Source: Dipylidium caninum (taxonomy: Eukaryota; Platyhelminthes; Cestoda; Cyclophyllidea; Dipylidiidae). From it: a stretch of DNA of 64,000 nucleotides. Both the position numbers and the translations under genes were made by a program. Positions 1-11,600 of the stretch are shown in pieces. Position 1 is the stretch's first letter. Each line of letters begins with the position of its first letter. The stretch lies in NCBI GenBank assembly GCA_017562135.1, contig QEYB01001406.1, positions 62,001 through 126,000 on the forward strand, in the 5' to 3' direction. The notes beneath the pieces are model-generated. The model saw only the letters and a list, made by a program, of their open reading frames with translations, did not search any database and was not told where the DNA came from.

Positions 1-489
1 CTTGGGAACGAACAATGACGCGCTTGCTTTTAAGCCCATTTGTCTAATCGGAGTGTAGATGCGGTCTGCGGCGAATCTTTTTGTACATTATCCCACACAA
101 ATTTTATCCGAGGTCCCCCTCGATAAGCCATACCGATTTGTGTTTGGGCCCTGTGATCATGCAAAATTGTTCAGTAGGCGAAATAAACCGTAATGCGAAA
201 CGTCACAAAATCGCAGTTATTTGCGCAATATCAATTCGAACAATACTTTGTTAAGCTCTATCGGCAGCATTTGAAATGCGATAAAACAACTGAGTATTTT
301 TGCACAGAACTACACCATTTTGCACTCTCCCAATGCTTAATTACCTGAAACTTTCTCGTAAGTCTTTTATATTGCAGGTAAAGCCGTATTGTATATGTGC
401 GAACTGTGTCCAATAAGCGCTTTAATTTACCAGTGTTATTTTGCGTTAGGACTGGTTCAGCCCAATTTTGCCCCGTTGGTCACGCGCTA
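1..489 (+). other. 5' flank and probable 5' UTR of EIF2S3
   Basis: AT-rich sequence with no coding region I can support. A strong 3' splice-site-like sequence (T-rich tract ending TTGCAG at 372-377) lies 112 bases before the EIF2S3 start codon. It could be the acceptor of a 5'-UTR intron or a spliced-leader trans-splice acceptor, which some flatworm genes use. No TATA box or other core promoter element is convincing. Confidence 0.45.
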
Positions 490-3400
490 ATGAGCGACAC
501 ACCAGGATTAGCGACACAGGACATCGAAAGACTGGTATTATATCCCTTACGTATAATATCGTGGATTCTTAGGATGTCTCTAAACTCACACCCCTCACTC
601 CAGAGGTCATCAGTCGACAGGCGACTATGAACATTGGGACGATTGGCCATGTGGCTCACGGTAAAACGACAGTTGTGAGGGCCATTTCCACGGTCCATAC
701 AATTCGTCATAAAAATGAGCTTATTCGAAATATCACCATAAAATTGGGTTATGCGAATGCAAAAATCTACAAATGTGACAATCCAAGTTGCTCGCCCCCT
801 GGCTGCTACCATTCTTTTGGAAGTGCCAGCCCGGATGTTGTCGATTGTTCTCGAGTTGGTTGTGATGGGAAGCTGCGTTTAATGAGGTTTGTTTTGTTTT
901 CTGTTTCCATGAAATTCTCTCGTGTGCCTTCTTAATTACTTATGTCCTTTCATAGACATATATCCTTTGTTGATTGTCCTGGCCACGATATTCTCATGGC
1001 AACTATGCTGAATGGGGCTGCTGTTATGGATGCTGCGATCCTTTTAATTGCAAGTAATGAACCCTGTCCACAACCTCAAACTAGTGAACACTTGGCCGCT
1101 GTGGAAATCATGCATCTTGATACGATACTTATACTTCAGAACAAGATAGACTTAGTGAAAGAAGCTGCAGCTCGTGATCAATACGATCAGGTGTTTTCTT
1201 TTTTTTCATCATAATTAGTTGTGTAAAGTATAGCGGAGTTTTCGGTTGTTTATTTTAAATCACCGGGCATCCCATGATATGGTGCCTCGCCAAATTCCAA
1301 CAGTATCATTTATTTTTTCGAAAAGTTCATTTCTTGTATATTTAGATAAATTCTGTGGTAAATTTTTGCAAGCCTTCTTTAATGCAAAGTTTTCTTATTG
1401 TAGGCAGGTTGTACGTGTTTTTTTAACAGTTTTGTTAGTGTATAGAGAAGTCTCAACACAGTAATTGCATGTTCATTTTCCACTATTATTACTGTCAATT
1501 TTGTCATGGTGCCTATCTAATGTAGATACTGAACTTCATCAAAGGCACTGTTGCTGAAAATGCCCCTATCATCCCGATTTCGGCGCAGCTCAAGTACAAC
1601 ATAGATGTTGTTTGCGATTACATCGTTAACAGCATACCTATTCCGGTGCGAGATTTTACCTCCGATCCACGTCTGATTGGTATGCATACATCAGCATTTG
1701 TGCTTATAATTAGACTACTATTCTTGCCAAAATTCCTCTTTTTTCCCCATTTCGTTGTCTAATGCAGTTGGTTCCACTAAAGTGGCATCTTTTTAGCATT
1801 AGCTGTGTTTGTATCATACTCAAATTTGTATTGTGGTTATTTATTTTTGCAGAATTTTGAGTGTTTCGCGATTTTACTTTTGGTTTATTTCGGTACTTTT
1901 AATTTAGTATTCGTTTCTTGCTTGCGGCCATGTAATGATGTGTCAGGGATATGTTCAAGGAGGGTACTGAAAATTACTTATTTCTTTTTATCAGTTATTC
2001 GATCGTTTGACGTAAATAAGCCTGGTTGTGAGGTTGACCAGTTACGTGGCGGTGTCGCTGGTGGCAGTGTTCTGCGGGGTGTCCTAAAGGTCTGTTAATT
2101 GCTTCCCTCAACATTCCCTCATTCTCTATATTCCAAGTTTTGTCTATCATTTGTAGTATCTTGGCCATTGAACCAACTATGTAATGAATTTGATAAGCCA
2201 TAGTGGACTCATGACTACATCGTAATGCGCCTAGATTGCCTTGTTTATACTGCTGTTTTTCACAACTGTATCTTCTTACATGTGGTCCTTTGTTAATTTT
2301 GTACCCCGAGTCGTTTGTAGGCAAGTTTATATTGATTTAACAAACAAGTACACCATAGAGTTGATTTCAATTGCAAAAATCACCTTCCTAACCAGTCTCG
2401 ATCACGTTCGTTATTCAAGCATATCTACTTATAAATATGAGTAGCTTTATCTGCAAACGCTGTCAGAGTGGTCGATGTTGAATGTGCATAGTCATCGTAC
2501 TTCAACATCTTTACTTAAATACACTTTTAGTATATTCTTTCAAGAACTGTCGTTTAATTTTTTTTGGCTGAGTCATATATTGCAAAACCTGCAAGTAGGA
2601 AACATTGGCTATCATTGTGCGTGTTTTTTGTCGTAATTCCACTTAATCACATTTGAATAGTATCTAAAACTAGTTTTGGCAAATTTTTAGATAATTTTCC
2701 TTAAGCGGAAGAAGGTTTAAGTACTTCCAGTTTGGTCTTTTAGTCCTTGAGATCTGACACCAACTGTCATTTTCTCGGTTTTTTTAAAGCCATTCTGTAA
2801 AAGTCTTATTCTATCTTGGTTCTCTCGGTTACGTTTATTTTGACAGATAATGTTCGCATAGTGTAGTTTAAGATTTTTTCCTTACCTCTCCCGTCTCTTC
2901 TTCAGGAAAAAACACTCAATTCTTGTGTATGATCTAAAATTCATTACCTGATACATTGTCATAAGATTTTGGTTTGGACTTTCATGACTAAAAAATGTGT
3001 TTTTAAGTTGAGGAATGTAAAGTTTTTTCTGTCGTGAATTACACAAATTTGTGCCCAATTTTAACTTACCTACAGGTTGGCCAGGAAATCGAGATCCGGC
3101 CCGGTCTCGTTTCTCAGAAGGACGAATCAGGCCAAGTTAGCTGCCGACCGATCCGTTCCTGTATCCTCTCACTACTGGCAGAGCAAAACGACCTCGCATA
3201 CGCCGTACCCGGCGGTCTCATCGGTGTGGGCACTAAAATTGACCCTCAACTCTGCCGTGCCGACCGCCTTGTGGGCCATGTTCTCGGCGCCGTCGGAACG
3301 CTCCCCGAGATTTATGTGGAACTGGAAATCTCTTTCTACCTCCTCCGACGCCTCCTCGGCGTGAGAACTGAGGGTGATAGAAAGGGTGCCAAGGTGAGGG

Positions 3401-4727
3401 CTCTTATTAAGAATGAAAAATTCATCGGTACCGATTTCTTAGTTTCTGCAAACCTTGTAATGGGCTGGAAAGAGTGTAAAAAGTGCGATCTAACGCATCG
3501 CAACACTGGGACTTACTAGTAGTTACATATACAATCAAATGATGTATCGTTTTGATATGTGGCCTTCTCACCCTCTTAATCGTAGCGTGGCTCCAGACTC
3601 TCTTTGCTATGGTAGCTGCAAGCAAAGGATGATGTCTTGGCTTCTTGAAACAGTCATAGCATTTTTCCACATTTGTTCGCGTTTCGGGTGGAAATACACC
3701 CAGATGAAAAAATTAGTCAATCGACAAAGTGCTCTCTTGTGCTCATCAGCTTTTCCATTCTTTAGTTCTCAAAGTTATTATCAATTTCTTGCAATGTGTT
3801 CATACAAGCCAAGAGACTCCACTAACTGTATGTAAATAGTGGATGATCTCCGATTTGGACTCCTCACGAATTGCTGAACTGGAATCAAAATTAGAGTGAT
3901 TGCAAAAGTTGATTTGATTGCGCTCTTATGAGCGCCCATAAATTAAAATACCCGCGATGGACGTGTTTTGATGCGATGGCCAAATAATAGATATGAAATT
4001 CTTGCGAACTGGGCTCTGAGTCAATTCTGATAAATGTAAATCAGATTCATAGGTTATCCTGTTATTAATGCTTACTAGCACCGTGGTCTTTGAGCCATGG
4101 GGAACAAGATAATTAGGCAAAAGCATATGTCTTTAATAATCTTTTTATTCTGCAGGTTCAAAAGTTGGCGAAAAGGGAAATGCTCATGGTAAACATTGGC
4201 TCCCTGTCTAGCGGTGGTCACGTAGTTGCAGTGAAGGGGGATCTGGCCAAGATCGCTCTTAACACGCCGGTGTGCACAGAAGTCAACGAGAAGGTGGCTC
4301 TGAGTCGTCGAGTAGAGAAGCACTGGAGGTAAGCTTGTCAGCCTCCTTTTAGTAATATTTTGGCTGCATTAAGCACTATTCCAAACATCTCATTTGAGAT
4401 GCACTTGGATAAGCGGTTTTGCAGTTACCGGCTAGGCTGTGGATTCTCTTTTGTAGCTTTTTTACGTTCTCTTAGTGCTTCCGGCCCTACATTCTTTCTT
4501 GTAAAAAATATTTATTTGGTTTTAATTTGTGGACTTGAATGTTCAGTTAAGGTATATCCAATTTGATTTTTGACCGATTTAGCCTCGTGTTTAGAACTCG
4601 CCTCTGTTAGGGGGGTTTGCTATTTATTTGTGCTCTGTTTACTCCTAATCTGGTCCAAATTGTTCCGTTTAGATTGATTGGCTGGGGCAAGATCCGACGT
4701 GGTGTGACAATTACGCCCAAGACCTAG
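490..4727 (+). CDS. EIF2S3: Eukaryotic translation initiation factor 2 subunit gamma (eIF2-gamma), complete, 8 exons
   Basis: GTP-binding core of the cytosolic eIF2 complex, which with eIF2-alpha and -beta carries initiator Met-tRNA to the 40S ribosome. Exons I joined: 490-534, 573-886, 956-1190, 1526-1679, 1995-2089, 3076-3393, 4156-4328 and 4673-4727; every intron is GT-AG. The product is 462 residues (human about 472). Visible G-domain motifs: P-loop GHVAHGKT at 40-47, DCPGH at 126-130, NKID at 182-185 and SAQ at 217-219. A cysteine knuckle (C83, C88, C93, C107, C112) follows switch 1. Domain II ([13 protein letters not shown]) and domain III ([11 protein letters not shown], ending [15 protein letters not shown]) are collinear with human and yeast. 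The start is chosen because this ATG and the 38-nt first intron restore the conserved N-terminal stretch [18 protein letters not shown]. No key residue is missing. No canonical AATAAA follows the stop closely. The assignment is effectively certain; exon 1 is the least constrained part. Confidence 0.97.
535..572 (+). other. 38-nt mini-intron in EIF2S3
   Basis: The intron starts GTATTA and ends TTCTTAG, phase 0, between codons 15 and 16. Removing it joins ...QDIERL to DVSKLTPL..., matching the conserved eIF2-gamma N-terminus; read-through does not give that stretch. Introns of roughly 36 nt are, to my knowledge, a recognised size class in tapeworm genes. The other introns of this gene are 69, 335, 315, 986, 762 and 344 nt. 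Confidence 0.85.
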
Positions 4728-5629
4728 GGCAGAAGGTTGATGTATCGCCGGTGGACCTCTTCTGCTCCGTTCTCTCGCCCCCAGTACGTTGTATTTTACT
4801 TAGCACCTTCTACCGGCCTCAAATGGCGCTCGATTTGCCTATTAATTTGTACCTCAAAATCCAATAAGTCAGGTACTTTGGAGTGTCTACGCTTTTGCTC
4901 TCTGACTTTCTAAATATCAACTCCGTATGTGTTTTGTTGGTTAGGGCTATTCCACTTTGATGATACGGGATGATATATTTCTTTCCTTATTGTAATAGAC
5001 CGATTTGAAAGGTTTTATAAATGTGTGCTTCATGTTCCTAATCAACGCATTGCTGTTAGCAAGAGGTAGCGACACCTCCCAACTATACCCTATTTTGGCA
5101 TTGAGATAAGTAAAGGTAGGCAGGATTCTGAAGCTCAGCTGCTGCGTAGTTCAACGTGTCGAGTGTGTTTCATCCAGGCGTGGAAAACAGTCTGATTAGG
5201 AAAGGACCACTCGTCTACTTGATGCGTCAAAAAACGCAGGAAGAGATGACCAGGTAATTTGTCACTAACTCAACTCCTTCACAGTCGAGTATTTTACCAA
5301 CATTGTTTTGCTCTAAAGTCTGAGTAGTAGTAAGGCAGCGGGCATGTTGTTTTGGTCCTATAAGAAGTGGTGATTGTGGGCGTTGTGCCACCGAGGTGCA
5401 AGTGCAGGTCATGCGAGTCGGGGAATGCTCATATCCTTGAACAAGCGTATGGTATTAGCCGAATGTCTCCATGTGCCTCTTGATGGATCCTTCAGCCTAT
5501 CACGTAATGTGCCGATTTCACTGTAATTAACTTCAATCACCGGGCGGATATCGTCTATCAAGTGGACACAATCCCAGTGAGTAGGCGTTCTAATGGACCT
5601 CGGCGATCCGTCTTACCTCATTCAAGCCA
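4728..5629 (+). other. 3' flank of EIF2S3; no gene recognised
   Basis: AT-rich sequence holding the presumed 3' UTR of EIF2S3. No canonical AATAAA polyadenylation signal is close to the stop. The nearest variants are CAATAA near 4861 and a TTATAAA-type sequence near 5012. No coding region, RNA gene or repeat is convincing. The end nearest 5629 may include the 3' end of the mariner relic. Confidence 0.4.
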
Positions 5630-6560
5630 CTTACACTCGCTGAGAATGTTTCTCCCTCTCATCGTGTGGACAGATTCCACAAAACCGTGCGTTTATTCGT
5701 GCATCGTGGGTTTTGACATTATAAGACTCCAGTTCCGCTGTTATTCCTTCACAGGCTTTGGATTTGTGTTTTCCCCCCTTTTTGCCCCAATGTATGCCCC
5801 AACGACTTGAAAAGGCGATGATCCGACGGTTTGAGAGCCGACAAATAAGGTGGATGAGGTAGAGCTTCTAATCCAAAATCTTCGTAACTGGTCAAAATAG
5901 TTGGTCTTTTTAAGAACTCTTTCTTCATTCGTTCAATTTGTTCACAATACACCGTCACTGTAACGGTCTGATCAGATTCGAGCAATTTCTAGTGTGTTTC
6001 CCGAAAAATTGCACCACATAAACAAGGGCTTTCTTTGTTAACGATGGTTTAGGCGTCCGAATAGGCGCTTCTCTGGAGGAAAGCCATCGTTTTTTCGTGT
6101 AGGATTAGTGTATTACATCAAATTCTTACCTCCAGTTGCAGTCCGTCGCAAAAACAGGACGGTTCCATACCGAGGTAAAGGAGACGCGCAGATTTTACGC
6201 TGTTTAGGAGCCAAAATTCCTCGCCTAGACACCTTTCCTATGCGATGAACATAAAATTCCGTCCTGTAGACCACGGGCAGTCTATCTTGGGTGCTACTTC
6301 TCTAGTAATTTGACGAGGCTCTGAGTCCCCCATCGCCCAGAAGATATCATCATTTAATTTTTAAGGTCGTTGCTTTATTTTAACATCTTTGAGATTCATA
6401 TTTCACTTTTTACACCATTTATGGCACTCGTTTAACTATCGTTTCGTTTGCCTTCACTCTTGAGTCAAACAAAAATAATTTTCAATGACATAAGTCTCCT
6501 TCTTTTATTGTTGGCTTTGACATTTCTCCTCATGTACAGAACAAAAGTTTTTAGCGGGAA
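5630..6560 (-). pseudogene. Decayed mariner-family transposase (Tc1/mariner DNA transposon relic)
   Basis: Read on the - strand, this stretch matches a mariner transposase in order, with many frameshifts and stops. Pieces in N-to-C order: a helix-turn-helix part ending near DSEPRQITREVAP (about 6345-6290); GKV-RRG...QRKICASPLPR (about 6240-6165); a TNPTRK-like piece (about 6100) where DEKW would precede it; RWLSSREAPIRTPKPSL (about 6085-6045); a stretch open from 5985 to 5749 with LESDQTVTVTVYCEQIERM and then LPHPPYLSALKPSDHRLFKSLGH; and a C-terminal ITAELESY piece (about 5735-5710). Of the DD34D triad, the third Asp (in KPSD) is present, the first (DEKW) is degraded, and the block that should hold the second (HDN-type motif) is missing. 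The enzyme is dead. Terminal inverted repeats were not found, so the ends are approximate. Family assignment is confident; subfamily is not. Confidence 0.85.
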
Positions 6561-7047
6561 AATGGGTCTCACACCCAAGCTCGACCTTGGCAACAAAGCT
6601 TGAGCGTTTACTGTACTGTGTCTCCACGCAAACTGACTGTGAATGTCCACATCGCAAAAATTGCGAATGCTTTTCGGATTACCTAGTATTCGACGCTGGG
6701 CCGTGAGGATTTAAGTCGCTAGACGACGCCGTATCGCCAATTCTCCTCATCTCTGTCCAAGCGCGGTCTGGAGCACCTTGAAGGTGGCCATGGGGGCTCA
6801 GCAGACTGCCGGTGGGACAGCGCTGGGCTGGTCAGGGCTCAGCGCCCGAGTGAGGCGGGTTGGGATGGCTGCTGGACGGCCGCTCTCCGTGGGGAGGGTG
6901 CCACTCCTAATAATGAAATCCGTCATAATCGCGGTTGCACATCACCCCAAATAGTATTGGCGCCAGGGCCTCCCAGTCTTCCTCGCGGCGATGGCGGTGG
7001 TGGTGATGGTGAATGCGTCAAGATTAATTTTGCTCAAATGGACTCCG

Positions 7048-7050
<3 letters not shown>

Positions 7051-7082
<32 letters not shown>
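7051..7082 (+). repeat. (TG)16 microsatellite
   Basis: Sixteen uninterrupted TG units. Similar shorter CA/TG tracts occur near 11080-11101, 16878-16908, 19331-19360, 22340-22355, 31181-31213, 38744-38762, 39750-39770, 46531-46558 and 58795-58815. Confidence 0.98.
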
Positions 7083-7083
<1 letters not shown>

Positions 7084-7200
7084 CGCACGTGCCCAAGCAC
7101 TCATGGAACGGGAAACCAACCTGTTGTGGGGAGGCTTGCGGTTATCTAGCAGTGGCATCGAGATGGCCTGGCGCCATGGCTATTTGTTAGTTACTGGGTG

Positions 7201-7230
7201 GACGAGGACGAGGAGGAGGAGGAGGAGGAG
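7201..7230 (+). repeat. (GAS)n trinucleotide repeat
   Basis: Ten trinucleotides alternating GAC and then GAG, purine-rich on the + strand. It has no coding context that I can support. Confidence 0.9.
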
Positions 7231-7306
7231 AAATGGCACTAGGACGACAAAACATTAGGCCACAATGACGAAAAACCGCTAAAAGCAGAGCAGAGCCCAC
7301 TAGGGC

Positions 7307-7446
7307 TGAGAGGGTGTTGTGTCGCCCAACTCCACTTAGGAGCGGAGAGTGGACTCAAAAAATAAATATTATTCTTCCATTAACACCATACGGGGGTAAA
7401 TGATCGCGGTGGAGTTGGTCAACTTTTTTTGCCCAACACGGTGAGA
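7307..7446 (+). mobile_element. Possible 130-bp inverted-repeat element with 5-bp flanking direct repeats
   Basis: TGAGA occurs at 7307-7311 and again at 7442-7446. Between them, 7312-7441 starts GGGTGTTG and ends CAACACGG, so GTGTTG (7314-7319) and CAACAC (7434-7439) are inverted. An inner perfect 10-bp inverted repeat, CCAACTCCAC (7326-7335) and GTGGAGTTGG (7409-7418), is nested within. The arms differ by an insertion (a T-rich stretch in the right arm). The layout resembles a small non-autonomous DNA transposon, but no transposase family is assigned and the 5-bp repeat could be chance. Confidence 0.4.
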
Positions 7447-8603
7447 TTTATCCTTTCATAGCGGGATGGCCAACTTCTTTCGGCCTTCCGCTTCCTACTT
7501 CGGCCGTCCGGTTAGAGCTCAGCCAGAAGTCGGACACGCTTAGAGGCCGCGTGTTCGTCACGCCCTTCTTGGGTTCGCTTCGCGTTGTCAAGTTTACCCA
7601 AACAGAAATAGTAAAAGTGTGTCCAAGGCGTGGGCGCTGACGGAAACTGGCCGACTGACCGAGGGCCAACAAGCCAGTCGACCCAGCCACAAGTGGAGAA
7701 AGGTGGCTCGTGGGAGCGTTGAGGGCTGACCTGAGCCATGCCGAGGGGCGAGACGAGTCTTCGCCGCCCGTCCTGCCGTCCTTACGTTGGCCAATCGGCA
7801 GACCCGAGGGTCGACAGAGTAATTCTGCATGTCTACTCGAGCACTGAGGCATGAGGTGAGGTGACGATCCACTCTACTCTGTGAAACGCGTCCATTAAGG
7901 TGTCCAAGGCCTCAGACCGCCTGATTTCCCCATTCGGTCGGTTGTCCCTGCTAATACGCCCGTTCACTTGGAGGCGATCTGCCAAATTTGAATGCGTCCT
8001 CCCTCGGCGATTGTGTTCCTGGTCGACGAAAACCTCTTCATCTCTGAGGCGCCGGGCGAGAGTTCCCACCGCCTAAGCTCCCTCCACTTCAATCACTGCG
8101 GCGGGTAGCTTGCAAACCTCCTGTTCTGCACGCTTTGTTGGCAACCTTGCCAACAATCTCCCGCCGACGTCTGGCTTGAGCACTGAGCGGGTGCGGCTGT
8201 GGTAGCATGAGCTGAGGAGGCGAACATCGGCGGCGAGAGCACTTTGCCAAGCATGCGAGTCTTCCAACTCATGGACCTCTGCCCGTCACCCACCTAACTG
8301 GCAACGCCACGTATGAGGCGACTTTGTCAGCCCCCCATGCGCGTGGAGGGCGGTGTTGCTGATGACATTTTAAGTAGGGGAATGACGGGACTTATGTTTA
8401 CCCAAGTGGGCAAAGGGGAAGGAGGCTGTCTTTGTGCTATAAGTGATGAAATGCACCTTTACCCAGGCCCATATTCGCACCTATCCCACCTCCCTTTCCC
8501 GGTCCTGTCCACCATAGCAACCGACCACTGCTGCCTCTGATGGATGTTGGTCCACGAGGTGGGCGACCTTTGTGAAAGGTTATTCTTCCCCATTTGGGCG
8601 GCA

Positions 8604-8628
8604 AGGCGAGGCGAGGCGAGGCGAGGCG
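8604..8628 (+). repeat. (AGGCG)5 minisatellite
   Basis: Five perfect copies of AGGCG. The same GAGGCG core is scattered as single copies through the whole gene-free interval. Confidence 0.95.
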
Positions 8629-11600
8629 GGGCGCGGGACGGAGGACGGGGGAGGGGAGGTGGTGCGGTGACACGAGGGGATAACGACATTTTTAGTGCCG
8701 AAAATTTTGATGCACTTGGTGCGGGCAGGCGTTTTGATTTGCGGCGTGTCCAGCCCAGGAGGCATTGTGCGTCCAACATGTGCACCCGACGCTCCGCCTG
8801 AGCCCATTAACACATGCACCCTTCCGGCCAACTTAGCATTCACCCGCGGACGCCGTCGAGACCAGGGCAAAGCTCTGGCGGTCCACACCACAGTTTGTAA
8901 ATTGCAGACGGACATGTTGGCAAAATTGTCAGAAAACTGCCTGACTTGTCGAGTTGGCAACAGCAGCAACCGGAGGAATTCTAATTTCTTCCTCACCACC
9001 GCGGACAGATTTCGGTCTGCATCCGACATTGTCAAACACTCCCAATCTCTTTTTTAGACCATCTTTAGGTGGGGTACTCGTTCTTCTTACGAAAGGGACC
9101 TTGCGAATATGAGGCAGGCAGTGGGTTGTTGGTTAGCTAAGACATAGGGAGCTTTCGAGGAGCTCGACAAATCCTTTCGGAACTCCGTCATTAGTCCGCA
9201 TCACAGCAGTTAATCCGCCTCCCCACGAGGGTCAAAACCCAGTCTTCTCGTTCCTCACCCACATTTCAATCGTGGAATTCCCGAATCAACAATACTGTGC
9301 CCACGTTATCACTGCCCGACTCCTTCTCTGGACAAACAATGACAAACGCCTTCGTGGTCAGTGTTTTACCGTTTCCATGTTTCCGGGGACTGCTCAGTTG
9401 TGGCCACCCTCCCTCCTCCCCACGCTCCGCGCATCCACGACGTACCTCGGGGAGAGTAGGCGGAAGCTCCTGGCGCATCAGAAGCACCACGGCAACTGGG
9501 CTCCGCCGTGCTTTGCGATGAACCTGTCCTGAAGGTGCGCAACGGCGAAGATAACGAGACTGTGGTCACTCGACGCACACTTCACTGTGGCATTAATTAT
9601 GGTCAAAATTACTCCGGAAGCTGTGTTCCCGTTGCTAGCAACGATTAGGCGATCTTTTTCCCTCCTAAATATTTGATGAATTTGCCATCGCCTCTCTACC
9701 GACTGTCCGAAGAATACTCTCTAGGCCGGTCGTATCATTCTGAAGGCATTTCGAGTTCTCCTTTTGGCAGAAAACACTTAAGTGGAGGGTTGATTGCGAC
9801 GACTGGATCCTCGCCGGATAATGGCACCTTCAACACGGAACTAGTGTTGACGGAAGTAAGGGAAAAAAGAAGAAGAAGAAGTGGAGAAAGAGTGACAAGA
9901 AGATCTTCCTCGCTTCAAATGTCATTCCCGTCCCACCTTCTTTTCAAAGGGGACGGCGACCACAAATTCCACTACACGACGGAGACCGAGGATTTATTGC
10001 TTGCTGGCCACATGCTTCCCACATGGACTAGTTGGGGGGATCGCGCAGAGTAGGGCGCAGGAGTGTCTCCTCTCGCCTTCACGACAACGAGGAATGCGTA
10101 CGCAAACACCTCACCAGTTAGGCGACATGTGAGGCTCGAGGCAGCCGGTTCAACCGCCACTTCACTGCCCGCAGTAGCATTCTATGCGGCGAGCGACTGT
10201 CTTTCGTCCGGGAATGGTGAGCGTCAGGAGTTGTCGGCAACCTGTGTGGCGCTTTGCCCGCGGAAGCGGGAAGAGCACCACGACCCAGCGAAGCCGTGGA
10301 GGCTCTTACTCAAGACGTGATCAGTCCGCCGAGGCGGGAGGTAAACAATTATTGAGGTAGTGCAAAATCCCACGAAATCTTTTACCCATGGGAAAAGGGG
10401 ACGAGCATGAGGCGTGCAGCTTGGGTTTGCAGGCATCATTCTCATGGCTTCGAGGTGGTTTCGAATTCGATTTACGTCCTCGGCTCGCCTGATTCCTATG
10501 CGAACAGGAGTTGGGTGAAACCCCGGTGGCAAGGCCCACGAGAGCGCCGAGGATCCTTTATTTTTCATAAAATTAAAATAACCGCAGTGTGGTATCTGTT
10601 TTCCCCGGGTGACGACCTCACAGCAAATAGCACCGTTCCTGTCGGTGTTCGGTGGTCGGTTCGACGTGCCACTGGCCTCGGCAGACCGGGGCGATCACGA
10701 CTTCTACGAGGAATTGGATCCATACGAACCTTGGCCGCCCTCTCCTCACAGAAGAACTGCCCGGAGAGTGAACAGATTCTCGTCTAGGGTGGGAAATAAA
10801 TTGCATACAGTCTAAAAAAAGAAGTCGGTGTGAAGTATCGGCAGTGAGGAGGAGAAGGCGGGTAACTTAGCGGTGTGGCGTCTTCGGAGGTGTTGAAAAA
10901 GCCACTGTGAGTGCACACTTGGTTGGCACAATGCAGGAGCCGGGGGGTGGGGACGCAGAGGGGAGAGGCGGAGGGTCTGAGGAATGTGGCGTGACTGCGC
11001 CCGCAGACCGACCCGTCGCTCCCCTCTCCCGCACCTCTCCACGCAGCTACTCTGCTTCATAGTTAATAATGCAATAGACTCACACACACAGACACACACA
11101 CATTGAAATTACTTCCAGCCCTCCACCCCCTCCCCTTCCCCCGCCCCCTGCCTCTTTATCCCTTGTCCACCACACACACAGTGATTCACTTAGTTGTCGA
11201 TGTGGATGTGTGTGGAATCCGCATCGAAAAGTGCTTTAATTTGGACAGCGGCGCTGCGGCTTTTTGCGTGAACGAGGGCACCAAGGCGTCCGGGAGTTGT
11301 GGAGGCCATGCAGTATTCATTTTGTTTGAACGGACGGCGTGGGACAGCAGTGCTGAGCATCGGCGCCTTCCTCGGCCAGCCCTGGTCCCGGTGAGATGTC
11401 ACATCACCGGATGACTCATGTGGCGCCCGGACACTTTCCTCCCTCGTGGCACCGGCGACAAACAAGACTCTGTCCTTGTCATTAAGGAAGGAAGTGTAAT
11501 GGATGGCAAGTGGAACTGTCGGTAAGTCCGCAGACCTACTCGAGCATCAGGGCAAATCTGATGGAGGTGCAGAGGAAGTACAACGCACGCCTCGATGGCA

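Noticed and set aside
480..812. 110-codon open stretch on the - strand over EIF2S3 exon 2
   Set aside because: It is the antisense shadow of a highly conserved coding exon.
10140..10160. GGTTCAACC, resembling a tRNA B box
   Set aside because: No A box at the right distance and no cloverleaf pairing.
10352..10375. TGAGGTAGT, a let-7-like start
   Set aside because: Only nine bases match and there is no hairpin around them.
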